Assembly (NCBI GenBank): GCA_964036155.1
Contig: OZ038422.1
Location: 10,873,201-10,937,200 of the forward strand
From: Diploscapter coronatus
Taxonomy: Eukaryota > Nematoda > Chromadorea > Rhabditida > Rhabditidae
Direction of reading: 5' to 3'
Length of the DNA: 64,000 bases
Below are positions 37,301 to 50,300 of this stretch, one piece after another (positions within the stretch are counted from its first letter, which is position 1; every line of letters starts with the position of its first letter). A model generated the notes under the pieces. That model saw nothing but the letters and a program-made list of their open reading frames with translations, did not search any database and was not told the DNA's origin. Made by a program: the position numbers and the translations under genes.

Positions 37301-40300
37301 TCTCCTGCCCAATCTTAAATTTACAATATGGATCAGGTGGGTTTGTCGTGTTACAAAAATCAAACTGAATATTCCGACCCTCGATTAGAAGAATATTTAC
37401 AACCGCCTTCCAGACTTGGACCACTAAAATATTTTTCCTCTTGGTTTTATATAAATTTGTTCGTCACTTGAAAATCCATCGATTTTCACAATTAGCCTAT
37501 TTCCCCTATCATCATTATTTTATCTTCAAAGTTGGTGAACTTTTTAAAAGAAAATTTTTCTTACATTTTTCTCGTTTCCGCTGAGCCTCCGACAATACTC
37601 CTCTATACGACTTTTGAAGAAACTGGAATTTTTTGCCAAACTATAAGCCATCAATTCTGCCAATTGACTAACCACGTCTTTCTCCTCAACGGTCAAGGGG
37701 CTGATGACAATATTAACCGTGATCTGGCCCAAATCGGCAGTTTCATTTGGATCGATTAGAGATAAGTCGCATTCAACGGTGCTAAACTGGTACTATGTTT
37801 GGTAATCTACCATTTCAAGACTCACTCGAACCATCGAAACTTGCTCAGATCGATCTGAGCCTCGCCCATGAAGTCATCCGAGCAAAATCGGTCCCAGTCG
37901 TAGACCTAAGAAACCATTCGTACCAGGAATACAAAAATAGCAAATGGGAAAATCGGTAGCTTCACGATAACACATAAAATATGAAAATAATAAGACCATG
38001 TTTCCCATATGAGTTGGGTAGATTCAGTTTCTCGAATATCATGAAACTTGATAAATTTCAAATTATTATCTAAAGTACCTGAGCAATCAAAGGTATCGAA
38101 ATATCCTCTACGAGCATTTGAAATTCCTCCTCCCAAATCGGATTCAGTGACTTGAAAACCGTGTTACTTCGATAGACAATGCGATCGCCATGCTTGAACT
38201 TCACGTATGGGTCGCTACTTCCTGCAATGAATCATTAGCCTATTATGCTTTGATATGTTTAACTTACCGCTTGCATCTTTGATAGCTAAATCGGTCCCAG
38301 ATTTCAGTCGAATTTTCACTAATAAAGCGACATAATTGATATCTTCCATATCAAGAGCATCAGAGGTCTGTAAGCACGAATAGATAAAATTTAGCATTTT
38401 TATTCAGATTTTAGTAAATTAATTTAGGCATTTTAGGACTTATGAATGAAGACCAGCTGTTTAGAATCCATAGTAGTGAGAGAACATAATTTGAATTCAG
38501 GCGTAAATAGGGAAATTGTGGAGGAAGTATGAAAATGATGGAAATAACAAGAAATTTTAAGAGAAAAGAGCAAGACCTTATCCGACGCATTAGAGGGTTC
38601 TCTCGAGACGATACGCCTTAGCGATTTTAGCTTTCTTGACATAATTTGGCAAATTTCGGCGAAATTTAGACCCAAGAATAGGAAGTTCGACCCAGAGAAG
38701 TGGAATAATCGAATATGAAAATATGCGAATTCTACCAGAACACGCGAAAAAATATTGACTTATGCAAAAGATTTCATAAGAGGATTGATCTCAATCAATA
38801 TAAAAGCGCATTATATTTCGCCTGAAAACGACAATGCATCGATAAACCAATAACTCTTCTGGAGAATGCGAAAAATCGAAAAGAAAGCAATGTTTTCATA
38901 TAATATTGACGCTTATATAGGAAAAACGAAATAATATTTATCAAATATAGAAAAGTTTGCTTTAGAATGAAAGAGCTTACCGATTTTGGGGGTAGAATTT
39001 TCAGATTTTTATTCTGTGGCTCATCTACTGAAACGGATTTGGTCCTTTGGCGCCTGAAACTTAAAATTAAAAAAAGAAAACAAAATAAAATTAATTCAGA
39101 TGTAAGAATACTAATCAAAAATACTTTAGATGATGATAAATTTGTCAGCATTCCTAGATTTACTTATCTAAATTTAAACTGTATATGTCATTAACGAAAT
39201 ATATTGCTACATGTTAAAACATAGGTAAATAAAATGGCTGACATATGAAAATCTCGATTTACCTCATGGGCGTAATTGTATGCCAGATGCGCTTTAATCG
39301 CGGCGACATCGAGCCGACTAAAATTTCACATAAAATAACGCCAAGTTCCGTCTTTTATTTTTTCCGTTGTTAAAAAAGGAAGATTTTTTCTAATTTTTTA
39401 AAAATAAATCTTTCCATGAAAGAATACTGATATCTTTAAACACGTGTTTCTATTCAATTAAAGTATAGAAAAGAAAAGTATATTTCAAAATAAAGATTAT
39501 TAAAGAATGTTTCGTCATTAATGAAAGGGCAGATTCAATTCCAGAGATTTTTTCTCCTAAACTCAGTCGTTAGAGAAGGAATATATGCGCCTATAAATGG
39601 AATATTCATTGAAAGTCTCTGCAAATTATATGGTGGGAACCTTTCATCATGGAAATTTAAATATAGGAGAAGAAAGTAAAATATCAATTCGAAATGAAGA
39701 TGAAGAAAATATCTTCAAAAGTGTGACCTACAATTAAACATGAACTCGAAATTTTAATTAAGCTAAAACCTCAAAGTTTTTAAATTCAACTTATATTTAA
39801 GTTTTAGAGATATTATTTACTCTATTTGGAATTGTATTACACTATTTTGGATTATATTGAACTTAAAAATATGCATAAAAGCATAACTTTAAAATAACTC
39901 ACTATTATTTTGGTCCTTACTATTATTGGATCTTTGAGCTTCTTGTAGATCGTATGTGGAATCAAATGATGTTGAGGCACAGCCGAACAGGCCCACTGAA
40001 CATGAATTTTAAACAAAAGATAAAATCTAAAGTTATTTTCGAAATTCTATATAAAAGTTTTGATTTTTGGCGAGATTTTAAACAGGAATTCCTTTTTAAA
40101 AGAACTCAGACTATATATCATATCTACTAAAAGCTATTATTTTTCGATTATAATGCGACTTTTATGAATATCGATTTTTTTCGCTTTTAGCAATTTTTCA
40201 GCTGTCATTTTCAATATGCATCAAACGTAATTGACGCTATCCAAAAATCTCGGAAGGTAGAGATTGATTTATTTTTGATTAATTGAAATGATGCGAGAAA

Positions 40301-41539
40301 TTTTAGCTAAATACGAAAAAATTTCGATCTCTGTACATTGTTATTATTCATTTAAAAATACCTTTAAACATCGACAATTATGCCCACTTTTAGCGATTTC
40401 TTTTCAAAATATATTCGAAAATAATAAAAAATCCTAACAATGTTTTGGATAAAAATCTAAAAATAGTTACTTTTTCCAAGTTTTTTTAACCGCATTAAAT
40501 AAATAAAGTCAACTTCGCGACGGGACCCTTAAAATAGAAAATGTTCCAAGTGTCCGGTGACGCGAAGGGCGAAAATCAATGCCTTCATGCAAAAGTGCAG
40601 GAAACTTACAAATAAAGTGTTGTTTGTGGTGCCTTGGCATTTCGAGTATCAGGCTTATTGTAGAATTTCAGAAAGGGATTAATCGCGTTTTGATAGGCGA
40701 AAATTCGATTCGAATAGATGAAAATAGCCGTTATCAAACATGTTTTCTTTCTGGGACAATTTTTGACATTTTGGAAAGAATGGCAAGAAATATCATAGAA
40801 AAGAAAAATGTAATGACAATTTATCAATCTTGTTCAATACACTAACTTGAAGATTAGTAGTTGAAAAATTCACTAATATTCGAGAAAAGTCTATTAGTTT
40901 CGAGAAAATCAATACATTTCCAAATTGTCAAAAATGTTTATGGAAAGTGTTGCTCGACAAAAATAGGTAGTAAAGGGGAGGGTAGGAGTGAAAAATTTTT
41001 GTCGATTTTCGGGGGTGCTGAAGAAAAGAAAGGGTTGGAGGCAAGAAAAGAGACGCTCAAATGAAGTTTGTGCCTCTGCTCGTTGCGTTCGATTTTCGCT
41101 TCTCTATTCAAAAGACGATTTTTCCGTTCACTTTTCCTATCAAAACCCCACAAAACATCTAAAACTTCAAGGTTCCCTCCGATAATTAATCAATATTTGA
41201 AACGCAGTGATTCATTTCTATTGTTTCTCGAGCTAAATTGTGGTACTTTGAAAGGGGTTTAATTTGATTAAAAATTAAATGAATAAGTTGGTGTTCACAA
41301 TAAAATAAGTTTACATACGCAAACTGAGTCATAAATTAAAGAAAATATTATCATGTAATATGATAACAGCATTTTGTGATGAAGTAACCTTTAATCTAAT
41401 TAAAATATATTTTAATTTAAAATAATATATTATTTTTTAAATATAAGTATAAATATTAAATCTAAATGAAAAAAGCCTCACCTCTCGTCTTCCTCGAAAT
41501 GGCAGGACTGCATCCAGCAGACCTCGCCTCAGTGAGCAT
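34355..41539 (-). CDS. mctp-1: MCTP: triple C2-domain, two-transmembrane ER protein
   Basis: Calcium-sensing ER/presynaptic membrane protein, 799 residues in 21 exons. The variable N-terminus starts [13 protein letters not shown]2A has intact acidic loops (GSSDPYV and [13 protein letters not shown]). C2B follows [11 protein letters not shown] and ends at [10 protein letters not shown]; its loops lack most expected Asp residues, so it probably does not bind calcium. C2C is intact ([30 protein letters not shown]). The C-terminal region has two hydrophobic segments, near [19 protein letters not shown] and [18 protein letters not shown], then the hallmark [13 protein letters not shown] and [14 protein letters not shown]. 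Exons from the start: 41539-41482, 39995-39921, 39317-39263, 39053-38981, 38367-38268, 38221-38079, 37905-37826, 37781-37673, 37622-37565, 37423-37287, 37243-37122, 36911-36731, 36612-36558, 36517-36379, 36327-36225, 36125-35955, 35427-35290, 35254-35072, 35022-34913, 34869-34662, 34456-34355. The first four exons rest on matching phases only, so the long 5' end is less certain than the rest. Confidence 0.9.
38577..38642 (-). CDS. mctp-1: possible alternative first exon of MCTP
   Basis: An ATG at 38642 opens 22 codons ([20 protein letters not shown]...) ending at a GT donor in phase 0, the phase needed to join the shared exon at 38367. It would give a shorter N-terminus with a basic start, as alternative promoters do in MCTP genes. 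Nothing shows that it is transcribed. Confidence 0.4.
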
Positions 41540-44301
41540 ATCTTTGCCGCGCCCTTTTTCTAAACCTAGGGTTTTAGGCTGATTAAGATGAATATTTTTA
41601 TGCATATATGAGGATATATAAGGAAGAAATTAAGTCAGACGAATTAGAAAAAAGCCTGAATTGTATCATACTTAAATATAGTCCAGATTTAAATGTAAAT
41701 TAGAATTTTGGCCTTATAAAAAGAATTTTTAGACTTTAGATTAATGTATATATAGAAGACAAATTTGCATAATGACAAATCTAATTCTAGAACTAATATA
41801 GTAAGAGGCTGACCAAAACATAAGTATGAAGATAGACTGAGAAAAGAAAACCGAGCAAATTTTAAGTGGCTGAGTCGATTAATTTTTCTATACAAAATAA
41901 GTGCGTTTTAGTAGAGTTCGAAATGAATACTTTTGGAAACAAAAAGATAATAAAAAATGCACTTTTATGAAGCTTCTTATTGATCGAGAAACGAGCAAAA
42001 TGCATTATTGTTGCTGCAGAAGGAGCATGAAATTATTTGCATGAATTAGTTAGCAGCAGGCTTGGGAAAAGAGGAAGAATGATATTATTTTCTCGTTTTC
42101 AAGTTCAAGTTAGTTTTTAAATTAGTTTTTCAACCCTATTTAAACTGCTATCCTACTCCTTCTAATTAATAGATTTAGTAAAATGTAAATGTTGAACAAA
42201 CTACAAAAGTAGCAAATGATAGAGAATTCTCTTTCAGAAACATAACTAAAGCTAAACTTAAAATTATAAATTTTGGGAGATATTCTGAAAACTGCTGAAA
42301 AAGTCATGAATTTCGAAGCAATTAACGAAATTGTTCTAAAAATCCAGAGAGAATCTAAGAATCGAAATTCAGGAATGGAAAAGGGCGAAGAGCATGAAAA
42401 TCTACTAATTCTGAGAGTGGAAATAGAAATTGATCCTGTTATTGCTAACTCTGGTCTATGATAAAACATAAAAGAGGGCAGAGACGCAGAGTTTTCCAAA
42501 GAATAATCCCAAAGGAGCCTTCTCATTTGATGGATTCAGGCCAAGAAGGGGAGTCAGTCATTTTTCTCTCCTTCTTTTCTGATCTCCTAATTTCACATGA
42601 TATTTCTTAACTTGAAGATAATTCAACTTTCATGGAAAACCGGGCATATTTATAATCGTGTCAAGTCGGAACTTTCGATGATATTAAATTTATAGAGGGT
42701 AAAAATCAATGGAAAGGAAAGGTTGAATTAGATTTGAATTCAGATAGGCTTTCATTGATTGAAAAACTAGCGACAGATAAAATCGTACGAGGTTTGAATT
42801 CGGATAAATTATAATAATGGACATTATAAAAGAGAATAAATGAAGCATTTAAAGTACCATCTGAACGTTTTAAATATAAACATAAGAAGTATGCATGACC
42901 AAAGATAATGAAAATTCAGAGTATTTTCGTATTCATGAGTTGTTGATTTTGTCGGTTTGACACTTCATTGAGTGTGTCTCTAGAGCCTTGTCAAGGTCTT
43001 ACAATATAAAAAAAGAACGGAAAAGGATAAATAAGAAGGCTGTATAGTAATAATAATAGAGTGTGAACATAACAAATATCTTTAGAGTTCTATTTGGAAA
43101 TATGAAAAAAAAAATCTTTTCAAATGCAAAATTCTGCTTAGAAACCTTAGTTCGAGCCTGGAGTGAAATACACATCTCTCTGTAACTTTAAAATGAAGGA
43201 ATTTTTAAATTTATAGTCAATGAAATTTAAATTGACACTAAATTTTATAAAATAAACCTGGTTGAAGTATGTAGAATGAGAAATTTATCTAAAATATCGA
43301 AATAATAAAACTGATTTTTAAATTTAATACTTTAAAGTCCAAAATTCGAATAAACCAAGCGCACTTCTCGATTTTCCGAGAAATCGGAAAAAAAATTCTC
43401 ATTTCGCGATGAAAACAAGCATTTCAAAATGCAAAGCACGACGGCGACGAGGAAAATGCGATTTTCGACGATTTTTGCTCGCAAAATCTCATATTCGGAG
43501 GGCGGAGAACTCGTAAAATAGCCTATTTGTGAAAGGGAGATTTGTAAATTTCTAATTTCGTCCTGGATTTCGAAAATTTGAGTGAAAAACCTAAATAATG
43601 ATTCTGCAATGAGCCACGGTCTGTCAAGCAATGCATAGAGCTGAGTTTTCTAGCTTCACTAATACACACTATCTCTCTTTGCAATTTTGTTTTTCGCCTA
43701 AGGATTTCTTACCGGACATTTTTCAAAATTCTGGGATCCATTTCTTATAGAGGAGACCTGTGGCTATAAGAAATGAGAAGTTGCAAAATTTTGAAACAAT
43801 GCCCGCCAAAAATCTTTAGGGAAAATCTAATTTCACGGAGACAATGCACCAATTTACGTTGCATTATCAGACCGTGGAGTAGGATAAGGTGATCTTCAGT
43901 CACAAATAAAGATAAAAACTTATTATAAGATCGATGCAGCGATGGAAGTTTCCTTTTGTTTGGTCTGGTTTTGGCAATTCCGAATTTTAGATTTTTTCTC
44001 CAACGAATTTTAGCTTCTTATATTTTTTTCATGAATGCTCGCTCTATTGCGAAAGTCTTCAATGTCTATTTCATTTGAGCGCGTTGTTTGTGCGCAATTT
44101 CGAGCGTTTCATTCTTTTTCGGAATTTATTTTAATTTTCTTTTCGTTTTTCTAGGCGAATTTTTGCAAATTCTACATCAAAATGTTGCTCATTTCATGAT
44201 GACTCTTTCTGACCAAATTGCACTTTCAAAGTCACGCTCTTTCGAAATTTATTCGCTTTTGAAATTTCGAGTTTCTAAATTGCATCATTGTTTCAGTAGA
44301 G
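41540..44301. other. divergent intergenic region, MCTP and tim-44
   Basis: About 2.8 kb between two divergent starts, AT-rich, with no recognised exon. Open frames near 42.2-42.5 and 43.3-43.6 kb lack family similarity or coherent splice sites. Promoters for both genes should lie here. Confidence 0.5.
44290..44296 (+). promoter_or_regulatory. probable spliced-leader acceptor before tim-44
   Basis: TTGTTTCAG ends five bases before the ATG at 44302. No upstream exon is evident, so trans-splicing is the simplest explanation. It supports the chosen start, which begins an evident mitochondrial targeting sequence. Confidence 0.5.
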
Positions 44302-47300
44302 ATGTTGCGATTGCTGGGTGGAGGTCGGAACTTGGTTAGATTGACCACAAATTCCCAGGCATTCGTAACCAGACCGGTCCCAACCCCGTTAGCCGCGTTC
44401 GCGACAAGACATTTTTCGAACCCCACGCCGAAAAAGGGCTTCATCAACAATCTCATTGACAACCTGAAGGACGAAATGGAAAAGAACAAGGAGCTACAGG
44501 TCGGGGAGAATTTGCCTATTCAAAACTTAAACCAATCAAAGTGTATAAATTAATAGAATAAGTTCTATTTTTCCAGGAACACCAAAAGCAGTTGAAACAA
44601 CGCATGCAGGAGTTGAATGAAAGCGACGCACTGAAAGACGCCAGGAAGAAATTCGTGGGTTTTTAAGAATTTCTATCTTTTAAGATTATTTTTCTCTAAA
44701 TTTTAAATGAAACGCTTTCAGGAGCTCGTCGAAAAGGAGACCCTCAAGAACTCGCAAGTCGTTCGGCAGAAAATCGAGGAGCTTTCCGAGCAGATTTCTC
44801 GAATGGTCAAGGAAATCGAGAAAACTGAGGCAGGAAAAAAGTTGTCGGAAGCGGGCAAGGAGGCTCTGAAACAGGTATTTGCAATTTTTTATTATCTTCT
44901 TATTTTTTTTATTTCTCAGGCCCGAGCGGCGGCGGAAAACGTGGAGAAAATGGCAGAGAAAGTTGGTGACACAGAGGTCTACAAGCAGGTTTCTTCTGTG
45001 AGTTTTTTTTTTCATCTTCATAAATTCTAATTTTTGAGTAGAATGTCTAGTTCAAGGATTATCTTTTTTATTAATAAGAAAAATATTTGCAGTCAATGAA
45101 AAACGTGAAGGACGAGATCGACACGATCGCTGATGTGCGAATGTACAGCCGCCCGGAGAGTCTGAAGAAGCGCACGGATGGACACGCGGAGATGAAGAGG
45201 ACTTTCGAGCCTAATGAGTGGGCACTTTTTACTCTTTTATTTTTAAAATACTTTTTGATCAAAGTCACTTATGAAACGTTTTTGTTTGAATTAGTTTCGG
45301 AGAGAATTAAAATCGTTCAATAAAAACCCTGATTTTTTAACCTTTAGAGAAGCCACCGAAATGCAACTCCACAAGGAGTCGCGATGGTATTCGAGTTGGA
45401 AAAAGTTCTCCGAAGAAAATGTCTATTATAATAGTGAGTCTTTTTTTGTTTTTATTGTTCTAGGACAAAATTCTGAATAATTTGCTTCAGAAGTACTGGA
45501 CTGGAAGATTCGCTACGATGAGAGCGACAATCTGGCGGTGAGATTTGTGAGAGGCATCACTGACAAAATGACCAATTTGTTCGGTAAGATTACGGAATTC
45601 TATTAAAATCTTTTTTTAATCAAAGAACCTTTTGAATTTTCTAGAGCAAGACTACTTTTTAAGGCAATTACTTGATTTTCTTTCTTTCATTGAAAAAATT
45701 CGATTATATAAAAATAAGAATATATTTTCCAAGTATATCTTTGTTTTTTCACCTTCAGCCGGCCAAAACGAGGTGTCCAACGTTCTGACGGAAATCGCAA
45801 AAATCGACCCTTCTTTTGATAAAGTTGAATTTCTGCGATTCGTCGAGAAGGAAGTCATTCCGAACGTTTTGGAGGCCTTCATTAGGAGCGATCTCGATGT
45901 TCTAAAGGACTGGTGTCATGAGCGAGTAAAATTTCGATTTATTTAGAAAAGATAAAAAATGGAGTTCTTCCAGATTTCTAACTTTATTCTATCAATGATA
46001 TTTTTTTCTTATCAAAACGATATGATTTTGAAAAAATACTGGATAAGCTTTTTTTTTAATCCAGGCCTTCTCTATACTTTCCCAAGTGATCAAGGACTAC
46101 GGCAAAATGCATTATTCGATGGGAGATTCGAGGATAATCGACATCAGTAAGGTTGAGGTAATACTCGATTTCTTTTCCAAATTTGCGATCACATTTCATT
46201 AAAAAATGATCTCTTTTTCAGATGGTGACAGGGAAAATGATGGAGCAGGGTCCGGTGATTATCATCACGTTCCAGGCGTTCATGCTCAACGTCGTCAAGA
46301 ACAGCGAGGGTAAAATCGTCGAGGGAAATGCGGTCGGTCGATTTTTTAACTAGCTATATTCTTTCAGTTATTGACAACAAAGGCTAGGATGGATAGAAAT
46401 AGTGGCATTTTTCTTCTCTGAATGAAAAGCATTATTTTGCTCATTTTAGTAAGGGCGCGTTCATACTTCAGTTGCAATTGCATGCAACTTGCAATTCGCA
46501 TTTTCGTGAATAGAAAAAATGAAAAGAGCATGTGGGGAAAGGAGAGGAAAAGAGCCTCTCTCAGTTGCACATGCTATTTCTTTGCGCTCGCAATAGACGC
46601 AGAGGATGCATTGAAAAGGGGGCAGTGAAAAAGGAAGAAGACTTCGTTTTTCAGCTCTTTTGGCTTATTTGATCATTGTTAATTATTTTTTCGTCTAATT
46701 GCATGAGTAATTGATGGTAATTAACGATAATTATGTAATATTTCATTTTTGGCGATTTTTACAGTATTTTTCGATTTTGTTATTAGTTTTATCCTCATTT
46801 CAGTGGCATTCTCGACAGATGTCTGATTCTAAAGATGATTTGCTGTTGACTGCAACCATTCCCGATGTCGAACACGCTGAACACTAAGTGAGAGACTACA
46901 TGCAGCTTACCCTGAAAGTAGTGACAATCAAAAATTCTTGGAAACCTGAAAATTGGCTCTGTTGAAATACTCACATTAGGCAAAATAATCTGGCTGGTTT
47001 TATCTTTTCAAAGGGACAAACATACCAGATTCTCTAAACATGTTTCTGAGTTTGGGTGACGTTTAGCTAATTATTCTCAGCTTTTATAGCATAGTTCTAA
47101 TTATCCGAAATAACTTGTACAAGTCTGCCATGAATGTTGGATTCGAGTTGATCAGACAGAACGCATCTAATCACTGAATTTCGAATCAGATTGAAGTTTT
47201 TGGATTGGGTAATTCGCTAGAATCAAAATGCGATCGGATCGTATGGGATTAGAAGGACCTAGGGAGGACATAAGTTAAGATGGTTCTGTAATCTATCCAG

Positions 47301-50300
47301 ATCTAGGCAGGGCTTAAGCTAGATCTTTTATGCGGACTCCCTTAAGCCAAAATATTTTGTCAAAATCCTATTGATACCCCTCTATGCATTAGCTTTATAG
47401 AAAATTTGTACAGGGTGTTTCAGGTTTATCTTCTCAATTTATTTGTTGCATTGTACTCTCCTTATCTTATGGTTTTGTTTGGTACAACTCTTGAGTCAAA
47501 ACAAATTATTCATACTCATAAAATCATCTACTTTTTGAAAGGCTAATTCTTGATAATCAAAGAAAATCTTCAAAAGTTCATAACTTCCTTATTTCTGAAC
47601 CAAATTGAATGATTCTTTTTTTATTCGACAGCATTTAGCTTCTAGATTATCATTAATCAAAGGAGAAATTTTCTGAATACCAATTTCTGCAGAAATGCGC
47701 ATTTTTCGCGTCTCGATTACGTACTTTTCGGCTTGTCCTGGATTTACGCGTAAATGACGTTGGAAACATCTGTCCTTCTGGTATGTTGTGCAGAATGACA
47801 TGCTGAACAACTTTATTCCAGGATCGACCCTGGATTCATTATTCTATTGACTAGAGAATTTTTTGAAGTGCGACGACCAAATTCAGCATTATTCTTTTTT
47901 AGCACAAATTTTCAAAAAATCATATCTCCCTCTGTACTGGACAAATTTTCGTAATTATTTTTTTGTTTTGCAGATATTGAGCAGGAGAATAATCTAAAAG
48001 TAGCAAGAAATTTTTTGAAAATTAATTTTGGCGGGAAAAAGTTATTCGAAATTACCCTATATACCCGTACTACCTATACGCGTAAATGACGTCGGAAAAA
48101 TTCGTCCTTCCAGTATGTTGTGTAGAATGACATGCTGAACAACTTTTGTCTCAGAACCTACCCTGGGTTCATTATCGTTAGGGCTGCAGAATTTTTTAAA
48201 GTTCAACGGTTAAATTCAACATAATGATTTTTTAGTGGAAATTTAAAAAAAATCATAACTTCCTATGTGTGCGCATTCTAGAAAAAGTTCTGGAACAAAA
48301 GTTGATCAACTTGAACAGCTCTACAAGATTCTACTACAAACTCCAACTTTAACTCACATTACCCTTGTAAATGCAGTACGGGTGTATAGGGTATCTTCGG
48401 GTAACTTTTACCTGCCAAAAATATTGTCTTAAAATTTCATTTTTATTCTTACCTTATTCTCCTACTCAAGATCTACAAAATAAAAAAATAATCACAAAAT
48501 TTTGTTAGGAATATAGGAAGATATGAATTTTTGAAATTTACTGTCCAAACGGCATTTTGCAATAATTGGGTCGTTGAACTTCAAAAAATTCTAGAGCTCA
48601 TACCGATATGAATCCGACCTCAGTCCTGAAACAAAAGTTGTTTAGCATGTCATTCTACGCAACATATCGAAAAGACAATTTTTTTCAACGTCATTTACGT
48701 GTAAACGTAGTACGGGTGTATAGGGTAATTTCGAATAACTTTTTCCCGCCAAAATTAATTTTTAAAAAATTTCTTGCTACTTTTAGATTATTCTCCTGCT
48801 CAATATCTGCAAAATAAAAAAATAATTACGAAAATTTTCCAGGTACATAGGAAGATATGATTTTTTAAAAATTACTGCCAAAAAAGCATTTTGCTGAATT
48901 TGGCCGTCGAACTTTAAAAAATTCTGCAGCCCTAACGGTAATGATTCGAAAGTTGGCCCAACGACGAAAGTTGTTCAGCATGTCATTCTGCACAACATAC
49001 TGGAAGGACAGATTTTTCCAACGTCACTTACCTGTAAACCCAGTACAGGTATATAGGGTATCTTCGGGTAATTTTTACTCGCCAAAATTAATTTTCTAAA
49101 AATCTCTTTTTATTTTTCCCATATTCTCCTCGACAAGATCTAAGAAATAAAAAAATAATTATGAAATTTGGTTTAGAAATAAGAAAATTATGAATTTTTG
49201 AAAATTTATGCTAAAAAAGCACTATGATGAATTTGGTCGTCGAACTTCAAAAAATTCTCTAGTCAATAGAATAATGAATCCAGGGTCGGTCCTGAAAGAA
49301 AAGTTGTTCATCGTGTCATTCTGCACAGCATACTGGAAGGACGAATTTTTCCGACGTCATTTACGCGTAAATCCAGGACAAGCCGAAAAGTACGTAATCG
49401 AGACGCGAAAAATGCGCATTTCTGCAGAAATTGGTATTCAAAAAAATTATTTTTTGATATCTGATAATCTAGAGACTAGATGCTGTCGAATAAAAAAAGA
49501 ATGATCGAATTTAGTTCAGAAATAAAGAAGTTACGAATTTTTAAATCAAATTAGGCAAGAATGAGTCATGACAACTCTTCGAAGAAGTGAAATTTCTTCG
49601 CTAGCGGGCAGCCTATATGAAAACTGTCAAGTGTCCCAGAAACTAGAAGACTTAGGCTACTTCCCAGTATAAATAACTCATGAAACCTAGCACTTTTAAA
49701 AAATTAAAAATAAAAAAAGCAAAAAAATCAATATGACATTTTCCGTATGTTTCACTATGTTCATCATAACTTCCTTACTCGGTATTATTCCGACGAGGTC
49801 TTTTCAGAGTCGTGCTCAGCTGGTATCTACGAACATTTTGATATCAAATTTGAATTTTTTACATGCAGAATAACGAAAATGGAATTTTTCGGAACTACCG
49901 GATGCGGACCTTCCGAAGCAAGCAGAACAAGTGATCGGATAGGGTTTTAATCGTCAGATTCGTCATCAGCGTAGTCGAAAACCCCCAGGTACAAAAAATC
50001 AGCTCGAAATTTGAGGGTCAACTTCTTGGGTACCACCCCATACTCGATTCTTATGAAGAACGTATCATATGATAAACATTTTACTCAGTGAAGGTTCTTT
50101 TCCCCCGAACCGGGTTCAACTCCGCTGTTCGGATCTATCGGACAGTATCTGATGGGCAGAAAGCCAAGAACAATTGGGTACGTTTTCTTTTCTGAAGTTT
50201 TAGCAAGAATTTACTCTTCTTCCAGTATCGAATTTGCGCGACTTTGTGGATGGAGACCGTAGAGAAAAACCCCGACAAATCCAAGGAAATTTGCCTCGAA

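Noticed and set aside
46804..46887. Main C-terminal exon of TIM44
   Set aside because: It was the first in-frame terminal exon met, but the segment at 51487-51606 aligns with the conserved TIM44 end, including VWxLCRD, so this one is at best an alternative.
49801..49806. TTTTCAG used as an acceptor inside exon 1 of the secreted-protein gene
   Set aside because: Splicing there (a 26-nt intron from GTATTATT) breaks the frame, while reading through keeps the signal peptide and the following exons in frame.
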